Of a stretch of 55,294 nucleotides of DNA, positions 32,901-44,232 are shown in pieces. Origin of the DNA: Beroe ovata. Its lineage: Eukaryota; Ctenophora; Nuda; Beroida; Beroidae. The notes beneath the pieces were generated by a model. The model was not told the DNA's origin, ran no database searches, and saw only the letters and a list, made by a program, of their open reading frames with translations. A program made the position numbers and the translations under genes. The stretch's first letter is position 1. Every line of letters starts with the position of its first letter. The DNA lies in the NCBI GenBank assembly GCA_946803715.1, contig CAMPET010000099.1, positions 13,443 through 68,736 on the forward strand, given 5' to 3'.

Positions 32901-34755
32901 AACTAGCTGTGTGTGATGTCCACCCAATATAGCTATGATCATCAGACGTTAGAAACCATCACGTTCAAATTCCCAAGACGGAATGTTTATCCCCACATTT
33001 CACCTCCGTATCGTCTCAAACCTACTCCCGCGCACCCATAACCCGCATGACAAACCCGCACTCATGTCCCGCACTTACAGAAGATCGGAACTCTCCCATG
33101 CCCTCCTCTCCGGATAGAATGTGGATTTTCGTCCAGTTGCATTTGTCCACCAGTTGGAATATAGCCGTGTATATGTCTGTTTCTATCGGATGGAGTCGTA
33201 TCAGGTGACTGTATCTGAGTGGGGAGATAGAGATGCGATTTACAAGTTCAGCTTCATGACAAAGTGATCATTGGCACGGACAAAAACGGTGCACGCATCG
33301 GAATTTTATGTAGTGAACACTCGCTCTGCAATAGTGGACAAAAGCTTCACAATAGTGGTCAGTGCAAGACAATGGATACTATATCCAGTGAATAGTTGTT
33401 TTATTACGATAGTACTAACTCATAGTCTGCTGTTGACGTGGTATCTGCTCTGCTAAGCGATGAACTGGACGCGGTAGGACTGACAGCGACAAAGTTGAAG
33501 AATGGTGCCAGTTCGCTGATATACTTGGTAACATCAGTAAACACTGGTCCCACTATTCCCACGTAGTCCCGTGTTTGCTTCGTACCGATGAATGAGAACA
33601 GTTCTCTGATCCCCTTGCCCGGGTCTGCCTGAGGGAGAGGCAGTGACACTAGGGCTTTGATAATCGAAACACTTTCTGATAGGATTCACCGATTTCTCGG
33701 AAATAGCAATCAATATCTTGAAGTAATCATTGAAACCGATTCACAATCTCCTGTTGGTGCCATTATATGAGCGATTGAATGAATTTCAGTCTTTAGAACT
33801 TCAGAAGACTAAGAATATTGCTCGTAGTAGAAATTATCATTTAAGAATCGTGCTGTTAATTTTCTTTCTCAATTATAGCCCTCGACTAACTGCACGTCAC
33901 TAAAATAGAGATACACGAGCGCTAATTCTGAACTCTGCCCCCTTTGTCAGGGAGTTTTTCTTATGGTCATGCTGAGCAGCTGGTGACATATCATGCTCAC
34001 CCGAGCTCAGATAAATATGGTGTCAATGGTGTTATTTCAGGTGATAAGTTGAAGTTTTTGAGGTAATATATCTGACACCTGGCTTTTAGCAAAGTTCCGA
34101 GTAGTGAAAGAGAAGATGTTGCGGCAGATATCTTACAAACTACAAATCTGTATCACGGCTGCTATGTATATAGATACCACAGACACAGACTTGACGTCAC
34201 CACGCTGTTACTGACACCATACACTATCTCTTGGCACCGCTCACCCTCCTTCTCTTGGCACCACGCTATCTCTTGACACGATACACTATCTCTTGACACC
34301 ATACACTGTCTCTTGACACGATACTCTATCTCTTGACACCATACACTATCTCTTGACACCATACACTATCTCTTGACACCATACACTATCTCTTGACACG
34401 ACACTTACCTCTGTGTTGAACCATGTCAGCTCCACATCATAGTCTCCCAGGACGTCTGTTGAGTTGTTTATCTGATCCCGTGCCACGTGTGCCATGGGTA
34501 TCAGACTCTTAGACTCTGCCCATCCCCCTATGTCTCCTGGTATGAACAGCCCGATCTTGATCTTATCTTTGTTCAATTTTGCCGAGCCTGAAATGAATTA
34601 TGTTTGCATGAGATGGGAGCTTACCTTGATATTATCCCATACCTAAGTTTGTGTTTCATACTGGAAGAAGGTAGTGTGAGAGATTCGATAATTACTAGAT
34701 CGTTCAACTTACCAGACGTTGTAATTACGAAACAGGAAATGAGCAGGAAAATCAT
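26906..34755 (-). CDS. GABA-B-type (class C) G-protein-coupled receptor
   Basis: Twenty minus-strand exons, about 854 residues: 34755-34713, 34587-34409, 33628-33420, 33214-33079, 32315-32205, 32026-31794, about 31718-31556, 31423-31336, 30453-30314, 30112-30022, 29851-29723, 29518-29353, 29249-29102, 28843-28730, 28636-28505, 28269-28153, 28032-27948, 27663-27512, 27083-27000, 26950-26906. MIFLLISCFVITTSG is a signal peptide. The Venus-flytrap domain includes IKIGLFIPGD, DYVGIVGPVF and ISFEGASGKIEFE. Seven helices follow with VIKMSSPHINN, FGALFAKTWRVYKIF, ALNDSKFIGISIY and LVFLPK, closest to GABBR2. The tail is short (about 46 residues) and lacks the coiled coil of vertebrate GABA-B subunits. 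The ligand cannot be read from sequence. All phases agree except at exons 6/7, where no AG acceptor exists. Confidence 0.88.
28981..29090. repeat. 18-bp minisatellite in a receptor intron
   Basis: CTGTCACTGAGTATATGA is repeated six times with few changes in the intron between the TM2 and TM3 exons. It starts about 10 bases from the TM2 exon donor. An open frame runs through it but is not part of the spliced product. Confidence 0.85.
30478..30735. repeat. Minisatellite in a receptor intron, ACGCGTGTTACATTACACATC-like
   Basis: About ten to twelve units of 18-21 bp carry ATTACACATCACGCGTG; the last part is a longer unit including CGTCATTTCATTACAAGCG, itself repeated. It lies between the exons starting at 31423 and 30453. 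CpG-rich ACGCGT words make it stand out. Confidence 0.8.
32335..32560. repeat. 12-bp minisatellite in a receptor intron
   Basis: GATGAGTGTCAGT-like units, with some CTGAGTGTCTGT variants, repeat about eighteen times. A single N (32454) falls inside, so the true copy number is unknown. Confidence 0.85.
34195..34405. repeat. About 20-bp minisatellite in receptor intron 2
   Basis: TCTCTTGACACCATACACTA and variants repeat about eight to nine times, ending within a few bases of the donor of exon 2 (gt at 34408-34407). The array therefore abuts a splice site. Confidence 0.85.
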
Positions 34756-36720
34756 TATATAGCTGGACTGGAATCTGCAGTTCGTATCGCACAAATTAGA
34801 AATCAACAACAATATGAACAATCTCAGGAAAGCTGGTTTTATAGGGGGAGTCAATGATCATGGACTAACATGTAAGCTGAAATATAGGTGAATATTATCA
34901 TTTCTGATACGTAGTGGCTTCTTGAGTAGATAGATAAGAACACCATATTATGAGCATCGAAATTATCAAGAGTATTACGAAAGCAACGTATTACCTAGTG
35001 CGTGCTATATAAATGCCGATGATCAATAGTTACGCGACTCTAGTTAGTACATGTAGGTACACACACATAAGGCGTTATGAGATCATAAAGCGTCTACATT
35101 TTGGTGTGCGTGTGCAGGTGGAGAGATGATTATTTGATGCCCCAGCTCTTGCCGCCAGATGGCGCCTCAGATTCTTAGGTTGTTCATTAGTGGCAGTGAT
35201 TAGTATATCATATGGAAAGTGTTTTAGGCTCCGTGATTTTCATCTTAGTACAGCACTAGATTTATAGAAAGTAGCACTGGATTCGGTAACAGAAGGACTG
35301 TGTTCAGGGGTTGGATATGGACGAAAATAGCAAATCATGCGAATACCTTAATTTTGTCCCGATTAGAGTTTTCCGTGGTCTAAACCCGAACTCAAGCGAG
35401 AAAAAGGATTAAAATCAGTTAAAAAACCGTTCAGCATTGAATAAACTTAATGTTGTCGCGTATCAACTGAATATTACGAAAAGCTACTGGCAACTGCTGT
35501 TTACTTATTATATGTGTGTGTTGACGGTTATATAAAATACCGCTGAGCTAGTGTTCTAAACTGTAAGTTCATGCTAAGAGTCTAGGATGATTTGTGCGGC
35601 TGTGTTATAAAGATGGTTGGGTAGTTAACAAAATCTACTTGGAGCTATGATACACGTATGTGGATGGAAATAGAAGACGATCTTCATTCTTCAAGCGTGT
35701 GCACAGAATTCGCACAAAATACACTCAAATGCTCACGAACACATTCGTCCGTCTTTTACGCGTCCAAATGACTGATACCTACGTACTATTATAAACGTTC
35801 TATATCCTGATCATTTATGAACATCAGGAACATCAGGTATTGACCTCACCCATGCGATGAATGGTAATAACCTTTTTTCAGGAAGACAAGGATTAACCTA
35901 GAGAGAAATGAAGATTTTTGAGGAAAGAGGAACTTTCATCTTGCGGAAATGCAACATATCAAATGATACATCTTTCTCATGTGACTTGTGAGTACATGTA
36001 TTTTATTGATTTTCAGAATTAGGTTACCATCGATCTTACCTAAGTTAATGAGGGAAGAGAAAGGAATTCGGAATAGGCATGTAAAAGTATCCAAAAACAT
36101 TGGATTGTAAGTGATAATACAATAAAATAGGGAAGAAAGGTTTGTTTCCTCAGGGAAGTTTTTACAGCTCTGTATGATTTTCCAAATCTGCAGAGAAAGA
36201 ACGCGGTTGCAGTCCTAAAATGCTGACATTCTGAGCACCTGATCGTTTCTCTTATGAACAAATTGGCATGCATTTATTCACAGTTTACACCATGCATAAA
36301 TGCAAGTATATTTCTAGCGCGGGATATATTTGGAGAGAGGAAAACTTGCTCTCACCAAAATGAAAACAGCAAGCAGCAATTATTTCTAATTATCTTGTTA
36401 TCTTGAGCTCGTGCTATAGGTAACTTGTCCGACTTTTATAGCAAGGGAGACTACGTCCTAAGCAGTGCTTTACGTCTTGCATTTTGCAGATGCCTACTAC
36501 ACTGTCCAAAGTTTACTGGTTAGCCAGCATTGCAATTATCGATCCACCGTTTAGAGTTTATATATGTCCTGGTTTTGGGATAGCGTTCTTCCAATATATG
36601 CCCAACATGCAATAAACAGTTAAATCATAGCATGGGTTTGAACTTCTGCTGTAAGAATTCGACATAGATCCTCCATAATTAGCGGTATCGTATACTGCAT
36701 CTCGATGAATAAACACTAGG
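34756..36720. other. Upstream region of the GABA-B-type receptor, no gene seen
   Basis: AT-rich. The open frame extending upstream of the receptor start (34756-34854) has no earlier ATG. Further open frames such as 36040-36273 (minus) are short and unrecognised. The receptor promoter should be here, but no site can be named. Confidence 0.5.
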
Positions 36721-36721
36721 A

Positions 36722-36987
36722 ATTTTTTCCAAAACCAAATAGGATTTGGTTGTTTCTGTTCGCGGCATCTGGCGTTCTTTATTCTAAACCCTATGATATG
36801 AAAAAGAACGCGGCATATTTGACAGACTGCCGCCACATCACGTGTAGAAACACTGCAGCTTTTTCTAGCGATGTGGCGGCAGTCTGTCAAATATGCCGCG
36901 TTCTTTTTCATATCATAGGGTTTAGAATAAAGAACGCCAGATGCCGCGAACAGAAACAACCAAATCCTATTTGGTTTTGGAAAAAAT
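36722..36987. mobile_element. Foldback element with 118-bp near-perfect inverted arms
   Basis: 36722-36839 and 36870-36987 are reverse complements, sharing for instance GGATTTGGTTGTTTCTGTTC, with a 30-base loop. One outer end touches the 292-N gap at 36989, whose other side is a CA repeat (37281-37306). Open frames here exist only because the gap is read as sequence. The hairpin may have caused the gap. Confidence 0.8.
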
Positions 36988-36988
36988 A

Positions 36989-37280
36989 NNNNNNNNNNNN
37001 NNNNNNNNNNNNNNNNNNNNNNNNNNNNNNNNNNNNNNNNNNNNNNNNNNNNNNNNNNNNNNNNNNNNNNNNNNNNNNNNNNNNNNNNNNNNNNNNNNNN
37101 NNNNNNNNNNNNNNNNNNNNNNNNNNNNNNNNNNNNNNNNNNNNNNNNNNNNNNNNNNNNNNNNNNNNNNNNNNNNNNNNNNNNNNNNNNNNNNNNNNNN
37201 NNNNNNNNNNNNNNNNNNNNNNNNNNNNNNNNNNNNNNNNNNNNNNNNNNNNNNNNNNNNNNNNNNNNNNNNNNNNNNNN
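36989..37280. other. Assembly gap, 292 Ns
   Basis: Unknown sequence between a long hairpin and a (CA)n microsatellite; the size may be an estimate. Confidence 0.98.
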
Positions 37281-37714
37281 ACACACACACACACACACAC
37301 ACACACAGACGCCTACTACAGATTGAATAAGTAGTTCGCAGTCCAATCTAAATAACTGTAGGTATCAAGGGCGGATCTTTAGCCCATAATTTCATAATGC
37401 CACTAAAGACATGTGGGATAACAGCGACATCGCGTTAGCGACAGCCGACAAAATTCCAGTCATAGTGTCTACTAGACAAACATGATGTTATTGAAGTTGT
37501 TATCAAATATTATTGCATAACGAACATAATAGTTACCAGTCTTTATAATTAGACTCTACAATAACTACATTGTTATACTTAACAATGAAGAGCAGAAGTT
37601 AATGACTGGGCAAGGCCTGTAACTGAAGTCTGAACAAAAATGTCCAGTTAGGCCACGTTACTCAATACTCATGCATATTATTGATAAGTGCTTCATTATG
37701 AGGGTTCCCTTACC

Positions 37715-37895
37715 TAGATAAGACTTAAATGACCTAGATTAGACCTAGATAAGACTTAAATAGATAAGACCTAGATAAGACTAGATGAGACTAGATGAGA
37801 CTAGATAAGACCTAGATAAGACCTAGATAAGACTAGATGAGACTAGATAAGACCTAGATAAGACTAGATAAGACTAGATAAGACCTAGATAAGAC
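37715..37895. repeat. Minisatellite of GACCTAGATAA / GACTAGAT units
   Basis: Mixed 9-12 bp units (AGACCTAGATA and AGACTAGATA) repeat about fifteen times. Confidence 0.85.
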
Positions 37896-38097
37896 TTTGA
37901 TGGCGATTTTATAATCACATATTACGAGAACACGTCTTGACTATGCCAGCAAATAGGAGTCATGTATTATGGTAAGTCACACATCGATCCACTGCAATAC
38001 TCAGAAGGTAAAGATAGTTGTTGCTACTGGTAGATATTCCTACTGGTAGATACCTATTCCTATCATGTACGAGAATTGCCATAAGTCCACAGCCTCT

Positions 38098-38236
38098 ATA
38101 ATGGTAACAGAGGTTGCAAGACATGGTAACAGAGGTTGTAAGACAAGGTAACAGAGGTTGCAAGACATGGTAACAGAGGTTGCAAGACATGGTAACAGAG
38201 GTTTCAAGACATGGTAACAGAGGTTGCAAGACATGA
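38098..38236. repeat. 22-bp minisatellite
   Basis: Six tandem units of about 22 bp containing CATGGTAACAGAGGTTGCAA. Being a near multiple of three with no stops it creates open frames, which are not genes. Confidence 0.88.
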
Positions 38237-38721
38237 TGATACTTTTCACAAAACATTCGCTCTGCTGCACAGTAATAGACACCACAATTATGGGTGAAGT
38301 GACCATGACCCTGAATTTGGGACCTTAATTGAAGTACTTAGCAGTTGCAACATATGAACAATGAAACAGCTGGGAACTATTTTTACTTGACGAAAAGTTT
38401 CTGATAGAATAGTGCTCAATGAATAGTTTCATTTCTTAAAGACCTCATAACGGACCTAAAAAGTGAGATATTGAGCGAGTGAGATATCATATTGAGAGAG
38501 TGGTCAAACTTAGGTTTATTTAGATAAATATTGAGAAACAACTGGCCACTGAGATAGAACTCGGATAAAAACGAAAATAATGAATTTTCACACAGTAAAT
38601 GCACAATAATTGGTGTTAATGAGCTGCTGCCGATAAATGACAATGACTTAGGGAAAGAACAATCCATATCCTTCTACAATAACTGACAGTAGAGTACAAC
38701 TATCATCAGCCTTCCCTGCTA

Positions 38722-38772
38722 CTCGGGTACCAGTCCGTTGCTAGGGTACCAGTCCGTTGCTAGGGTACCAGG
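38722..38772. repeat. Short tandem repeat GGTACCAGTCCGTTGCTA
   Basis: Two and a half units of 18-19 bp. Confidence 0.7.
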
Positions 38773-39223
38773 ATAAAGGAATTACCATCCAGTCTGAACT
38801 ACGACAGAAAATATCCTTGAGTGTCATGGGAGGGGTGTGTGTTGGTAGATATGAGTGTTGTACAGAAAGTGTTTATCGTCATGATGATTTTGATAACTGA
38901 TATCATGGAAGTTAATAACCTTGCTGCAGGATGCAATCGGTATGTTGTAATCTGTCACAAAGAACTGCCGATACCCGATAGTTCATAACATAGAATCGAT
39001 GACGAAGTGTATCAGTTTCTTTTTACAATCCAGTATAATTAGCGACTGCTATGGCTTCCTAATTATCAGTCAAGAGATACATGTTCTGAAAGATAGCAGC
39101 AGGCGGTGCAGTGTCTCACGAAAATGAACTTTATTGGAAGTCATTCATCGATCTTGAAGGTCGTTCATGGATCAGAACTTGAATGTTTATGTAGCATATG
39201 AATCTTTATTTCTCACATATTAG

Positions 39224-39415
39224 GTAGGTATCAGTTTGAAATTTGAAGGGCCCCATTATTTGGCTCACGCAATGGGGTTGAAGCAAAGGGGCATTGACGT
39301 ATTTAGAATCTCACAAGTTTTCAACCAGACAAATACCAAGTCAAATCCAGACATGAAAACTGAGTTCAGTGCTGTCAACGCTAGGATTGAGATTTATAAT
39401 GCTCCTTACACATAA
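39224..39415 (+). CDS. Candidate terminal exon of an unrecognised protein
   Basis: After an acceptor-like CACATATTAG the frame GTA GGT ATC stays open for 63 codons to a TAA at 39413. The translation has balanced composition with words such as FEGPHYLAHAMGLKQRGIDV and FSAVNARIEIYNAPYT, which look protein-like. No upstream exon joining it was found, and no family is recognised. It may be a remnant or a chance frame. Confidence 0.25.
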   Translation, partial: VGISLKFEGPHYLAHAMGLKQRGIDVFRISQVFNQTNTKSNPDMKTEFSAVNARIEIYNAPYT

Positions 39416-42146
39416 CCACAATCACTTAAAGTGCGGGTGTTTCAAGTCATTTTGCATCCCGTCGAGCACATATTCATAATTCCTTTTCCCATCATAAAAT
39501 GGATAATTTGAAATATTTCGAAGAGTTCAGGATCTTTGAGGAAACATTTACCCAAATTAGTTACTGCTGCTAAAAATCTATAATCAATGGTTACGGTACA
39601 CGGCCTTTTCATTTCATTGAGTGTTACTATTAGGTATATTCAAAATTTGGTAGCTTAATTTTGCTACATTACTTATGTTATGGATTTAATTAATTGATAA
39701 TGATAGATCTAAAGCATTACAATGAAGAAAACTTGTCCAGAAAAAGGATGCCGATTATAGCAGCGCTTCATGAGGGGTTGTCTGTGTAAGTGTGTGAATT
39801 GTGCACTATGCAGGGAATTTCCCTGAATACTGACACGCACACACAGCAATGGTGAATGAAGAGAAGATCACCAACCAATACAGGAAATGCAAGCTCCTTG
39901 GCGAGGTTTTGTGTGATCTATTGACTATGTGGTAGGAAACGCCTTCCTGTAGCTATGAGGTTGATGCATACAACAGTACAATACAAATAATTATCTGTAC
40001 GAGAGCCATCAAATGGATCTTATTGAAGGCGATTTGCCATCAAAGATCCCTTAATCAAGTAATTGATAATCATCAGTAAGAATTGGCTGTTATAGGACCT
40101 CAGGGCTTTGAAGTTCAAGTATGAAGCTCGCACAGTGATATAGCCGATATATAGCATCAAATATGGAAAGAATATGGAGACAATATGTACTAAGATTCTA
40201 GAGACGTATGGAGGAATCAGCAATTCAAGTTTGATTCAGCTCAAAGACTGTGTGTGTGGCAACAGACTGCATACCAGGTGACATTTCAGTTCTGAAACAT
40301 GTCATCACAGGTCCGTCTTTGCCACTCTGTACATGACTCCAATATACCGAGATACAAAAGGATGGATCAACAACTGGACATGTCTGTGACAATCAGCTGG
40401 GATCTATCATATTGGACATGATTGAATAATATTGGAGTTGGATTAGCCATACCAACAAGATTGATAATCATCGATGTTATGGCGTCTAATCGTAAGGTGA
40501 TGATTGACAATATTCAGATCACAGCACGAGTGTTACAAAGCTGTGGAGTGTGCTTGCTGTTACCAGTGCTATCGGGGTGATATATGATATTACCTTGACA
40601 AAATCTACAAGATATAGCATGTACTATAATTATAGCAGGCTGGGGCGTCTGATATCATAACTTAGATAAAATCTTTATCGACATCATAGATCTGATGATA
40701 AGTCCCTGCATAAGTCCCTGATAAGGCATTTAGCATGCTAATGCTCATAGGTGATGGGTGAACTTAGTCAAATAAACGCCCTATCAACAGTTCAATGATC
40801 ATGACAATGATCAAGGCCGGGATCGCGCTGCTAATTGTGAAAGATATAATTGAGCTCCTTAGTTAACAGCAATTATGCCCCACAGAAGGTCCAATTATAA
40901 CCACGGCATTAGTCACACTTCAGGTCGCCCATACAGTGATTGCTATTTGTAACATTCAGAGCATATTGGGTCTTAGTCCAATGTCCAGTATATAGCGATG
41001 TAAAGAATAGTTTCCTTGCATGAGAAGGGGAGTGCCGTGTACTTCTTGGTACCCAAGTAGAATTCAGTAGAATTCAGCATTTTAACAATGGAGCTTTCAT
41101 TATTCATACTGGTTAGATTTTCTTAAAGATTCATTGCAAAGGATTATCGAAGCACCTCGATATAAGGACCAAATTTCAGACAGATTTACCGATTCACATT
41201 AAGGCCTCTACAACAACGTCAGGTGAACAAAAACATGACTAGCAATGACAAAATCATGCCCCTCCCTCATTGCCAGCAGATGTTTGTGACGGAAATTCAT
41301 TGAATTGAACAACAATGCGAAATAATCCTCTACAAAGTAACAATGTGAAAGTGATGATAATCTGTAAAAGGCAAGAGCCGATGGAAAAATACACCGAATA
41401 TAAATATGTTACCCACATGTGTTGTATAATGCACACGCCAGCTGTGCAATCTGAGCATATGAAGTATACCAAAGTGTCTTTTGGAAGAGAGTGAGGTATA
41501 AGTTTCAATATAATGAGCATGAGACCCATCAATGAGATACTTGCCCATGAGGAAAATGAAATGCATATACCAACTCAATTCCCCCAACCTAGAACAAAAA
41601 ATCAACATAACGGAGGCTCAAGTGCTACCTTTTTTAAGATTATACCACTATGCAAAAGTTCATTTCAGTCTAACACCAAGTCGAAGACAAAAAGTAATGA
41701 TTGAGTGCGGATCATTGTTGAGTGGCAGTTCACTTGTGATACGGAATAGACTTGAAGCCGACATTGAGGTGCTGACAGCAGACCATCCTGATTGTTTGGC
41801 ACGGAAATCGCAAGGAAAGGACATAACTCTGATGAATCATGACAAAGGAAAAGCTGGAGAAGTTGAGATATTTCATATCACGGACACTTATATCGACAAT
41901 ACCAATAGGGAACCTGGCTCGTACATGGCATCAAGTGTATGGGTTTTTCTGAGCAATGTATGGATTTCCACCATGACTGCAGTGTTCTGATATTTATATA
42001 ATACTCAGCTGTGACAGGGAAATCATTGAAAAATGCGGGTATGCTGAATGAATGGAATGCTGAAAATTTCCTTGTCATAGGGAGGATTCCTTTGCCCATT
42101 GCTGTACCAAGGAGATGTTCACGCGCGATTTGGTGGACATTTTTTC

Positions 42147-42333
42147 AAGTATTTCTACTAAATACCGAACAATAAAGACCAAACTGAATACGTTTCTCTT
42201 ACTGAGTCGAACACGGAATCATAATCTTGGTAAATGGAGTGATTGAGAGTTTCTACTTTTTCAGTGGTTGCACTTTTTGAAAAGTTCAGTCCTATTAAAG
42301 TATAAAAACAGCTTGTAGCAACCACTAAGAATA
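42147..42333. repeat. Duplicated segment beside a single N, copy 1
   Basis: Nearly identical to 42374-42556, which begins directly after the single N at 42373. As with CFAP36, the copy boundary falls on the N, suggesting an unmerged contig overlap or haplotype. Confidence 0.8.
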
Positions 42334-42373
42334 GATTCACCCCCGGAATCCCGAACTACGGAATCCCGAACCN

Positions 42374-42574
42374 TTTCTACTAAATACCGAACAATAAAGA
42401 CCAAACGGAATACGTTTCTCTTACTGAGTCGAACACGGAATCATAATCTTGGTAAATGGTGTGATTGCGAGTTTCTACTTTTTCAGTGGTTGCACTTTTT
42501 GAAAAGTGCAGTCCTATTAAAGTATAAAAACAGCTTGTAGCAACCACTAAGAATAGTATCGACAATAACATCAC
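42374..42574 (-). CDS. Candidate first exon of a membrane protein (second copy of the duplicated segment)
   Basis: The minus frame from the ATG at 42574 reads MMLLSILFLVVATSCFYTLI, a signal-anchor or membrane helix, then a polar stretch with NHTIYQDYDSVFDS. It ends at a good donor, TTCGACTCA|GTAAGA, near 42430. The same frame occurs in copy 1 from 42340. No following exon in phase was identified, and the family is unknown. It could be a partial gene or decayed. Confidence 0.3.
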
Positions 42575-44232
42575 TAGATGATATGATACTGTTGAAAGTA
42601 CAGATTATCACTTGGATACCAACTCGGCAGACAGCACTACAGCAGCTGCAAATGCCTTATCTCTGTGACAAAGCACACAATATGCTGGAGAACATGCTGT
42701 AGGTGAACCTTTAACCAGGACAAAGCATGACATGTAACTCTACCAGTGCCTATACCACTGCCAACAATCAACATGTAATGACAGAAGATATGCCTGCCTT
42801 TTATTGTAGGAAGCTCGTGGAATAGGATTTTTATTCGATCTCGAACTATGAAGTGTTCCCATACTTTTCACTGGATCCAAACTAGTTTGGCAACCTTCGG
42901 CAACATACAGCAATTTAGACTGCAGAATATAGTAGAGTTTCGAGCAAATCTATTATGTTTTGTCGGATGTCTAGAAACTGCAGACTAGACATAATAGAGC
43001 TAAATAGATTTTCAAAAACTTGCACTTATAGCCTATGAATAGACAAAGCCATATAATATTGAGACAGACACAGTTCGAACGGAAAATGGAATAATTCCTC
43101 TTAACTGGTTCAGTTGCAGGTCATGCTCAAGCAGTATAGGCAACTTATCTGCATTGAGATCAACTGGATTGAAAGAGGGGGGGATGAAAAACGAGAAAAC
43201 ATATAGGGACTATGAATTTGGTGCAAGTATACAATGAGCTGTGCAAAGTTACAATCTTTCCTACAGATTTCAGCAACTTTCCCATGCGGATTCCACATTG
43301 GGATCAATTAATTTAGTCTGGCTTGATTCGAGGAATTATTCAGTCTGCTGTAATTCTTTGAGGATAATTCATTGAAGTTGCCCTAACGACAACTTCACTT
43401 GTAACTTGACAGGTGAATTGCAGAGAGAGATTCATTATATGTATTTTGCTCAACTTTACTAAAATAATATATACTCACCTTATTCTTTGCACCCTTATCA
43501 ATTTTGACGTCACAGTTGCTGAACAGTGAACATACAGTGCAATCTCAGTCTCACCACAAAGTCATAGAACTTCAGGTTTCCTGATGCTGCAGTTCACTCG
43601 AAATTATCCGATTCGACAATTTGACACATGTCATGCTGATATTTGACCACGCTTCTTAATCTTATACAATCAATTACCTTGACTCCGAAAGACTGTGATA
43701 TATATTGCACGTGCTTAAACCAATGATCATGACCACACACAAGTAATGATTGCTTGCCTCATACTATTGTATGCAGCATAGCTGAGTACGGGACCACAGG
43801 TAAAATGTCTTGATACATCTTTTTAGATCATACTGCAGTTATATGTATGATACACTCGAGCGACAGTGACAAATTATGTTGCAGTTCCATACGTATGAAC
43901 TGTCGTAGAATTATACTTATAGTGGAGTAATTTCAGTCAATTATTGGTTATTGCAATTGCAGGGCCTCACCCTGACAAATTTGACAATTCGGTGAATGTA
44001 TATACGACTGGGTAATAAATAAATTGAATAAATTAATTTTGTACAAAATTTTACATTTCAAACAGTTTGCGTATCAAGTTTTGATAAAACCAATCAATAA
44101 GTAATCAATTATAATTGCTTGACTAGTATAGCCCTATATCAGATCACACATCGGTAATTGGAGTCGTCTGACCGCCAGCTAATGATAACGAGATCTGCTG
44201 GACATATAGGGCAATTTCATGATATCACCCAA
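42575..44232. other. Gene-free stretch upstream and 3' of the class A receptor
   Basis: AT-rich with no recognisable exon. The part nearest 44232 should include the receptor's 3' UTR. Confidence 0.5.

Larger units (their letters stand above)
37307..42146. other. Large region without a confident gene
   Basis: Contains three minisatellites (listed separately), one candidate exon at 39224-39415, and scattered open frames. The longest is 41532-41990 on plus (152 residues); its codon pattern and sequence do not resemble a known family, so it is not called. Minus-strand frames at 40020-40223, 41254-41532 and 41878-42099 encode hydrophobic stretches and could be decayed membrane-protein exons, but phases do not connect them. 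Confidence 0.45.

Noticed and set aside
36558-37346. Long open frames on both strands
   Set aside because: They read through 292 Ns and a CA repeat; no real coding sequence supports them.
38098-38236. CRISPR-like array
   Set aside because: Units are contiguous tandem repeats without unique spacers, in an animal genome.
41532-41990. 152-residue plus-strand frame
   Set aside because: No recognisable domain, overlaps minus-strand frames, and no splice or conservation evidence visible.
41254-42099. Polycystin-like channel exons on the minus strand
   Set aside because: Hydrophobic stretches and a tryptophan-rich piece hinted at it, but no diagnostic motif and no phase-compatible splicing could be found.
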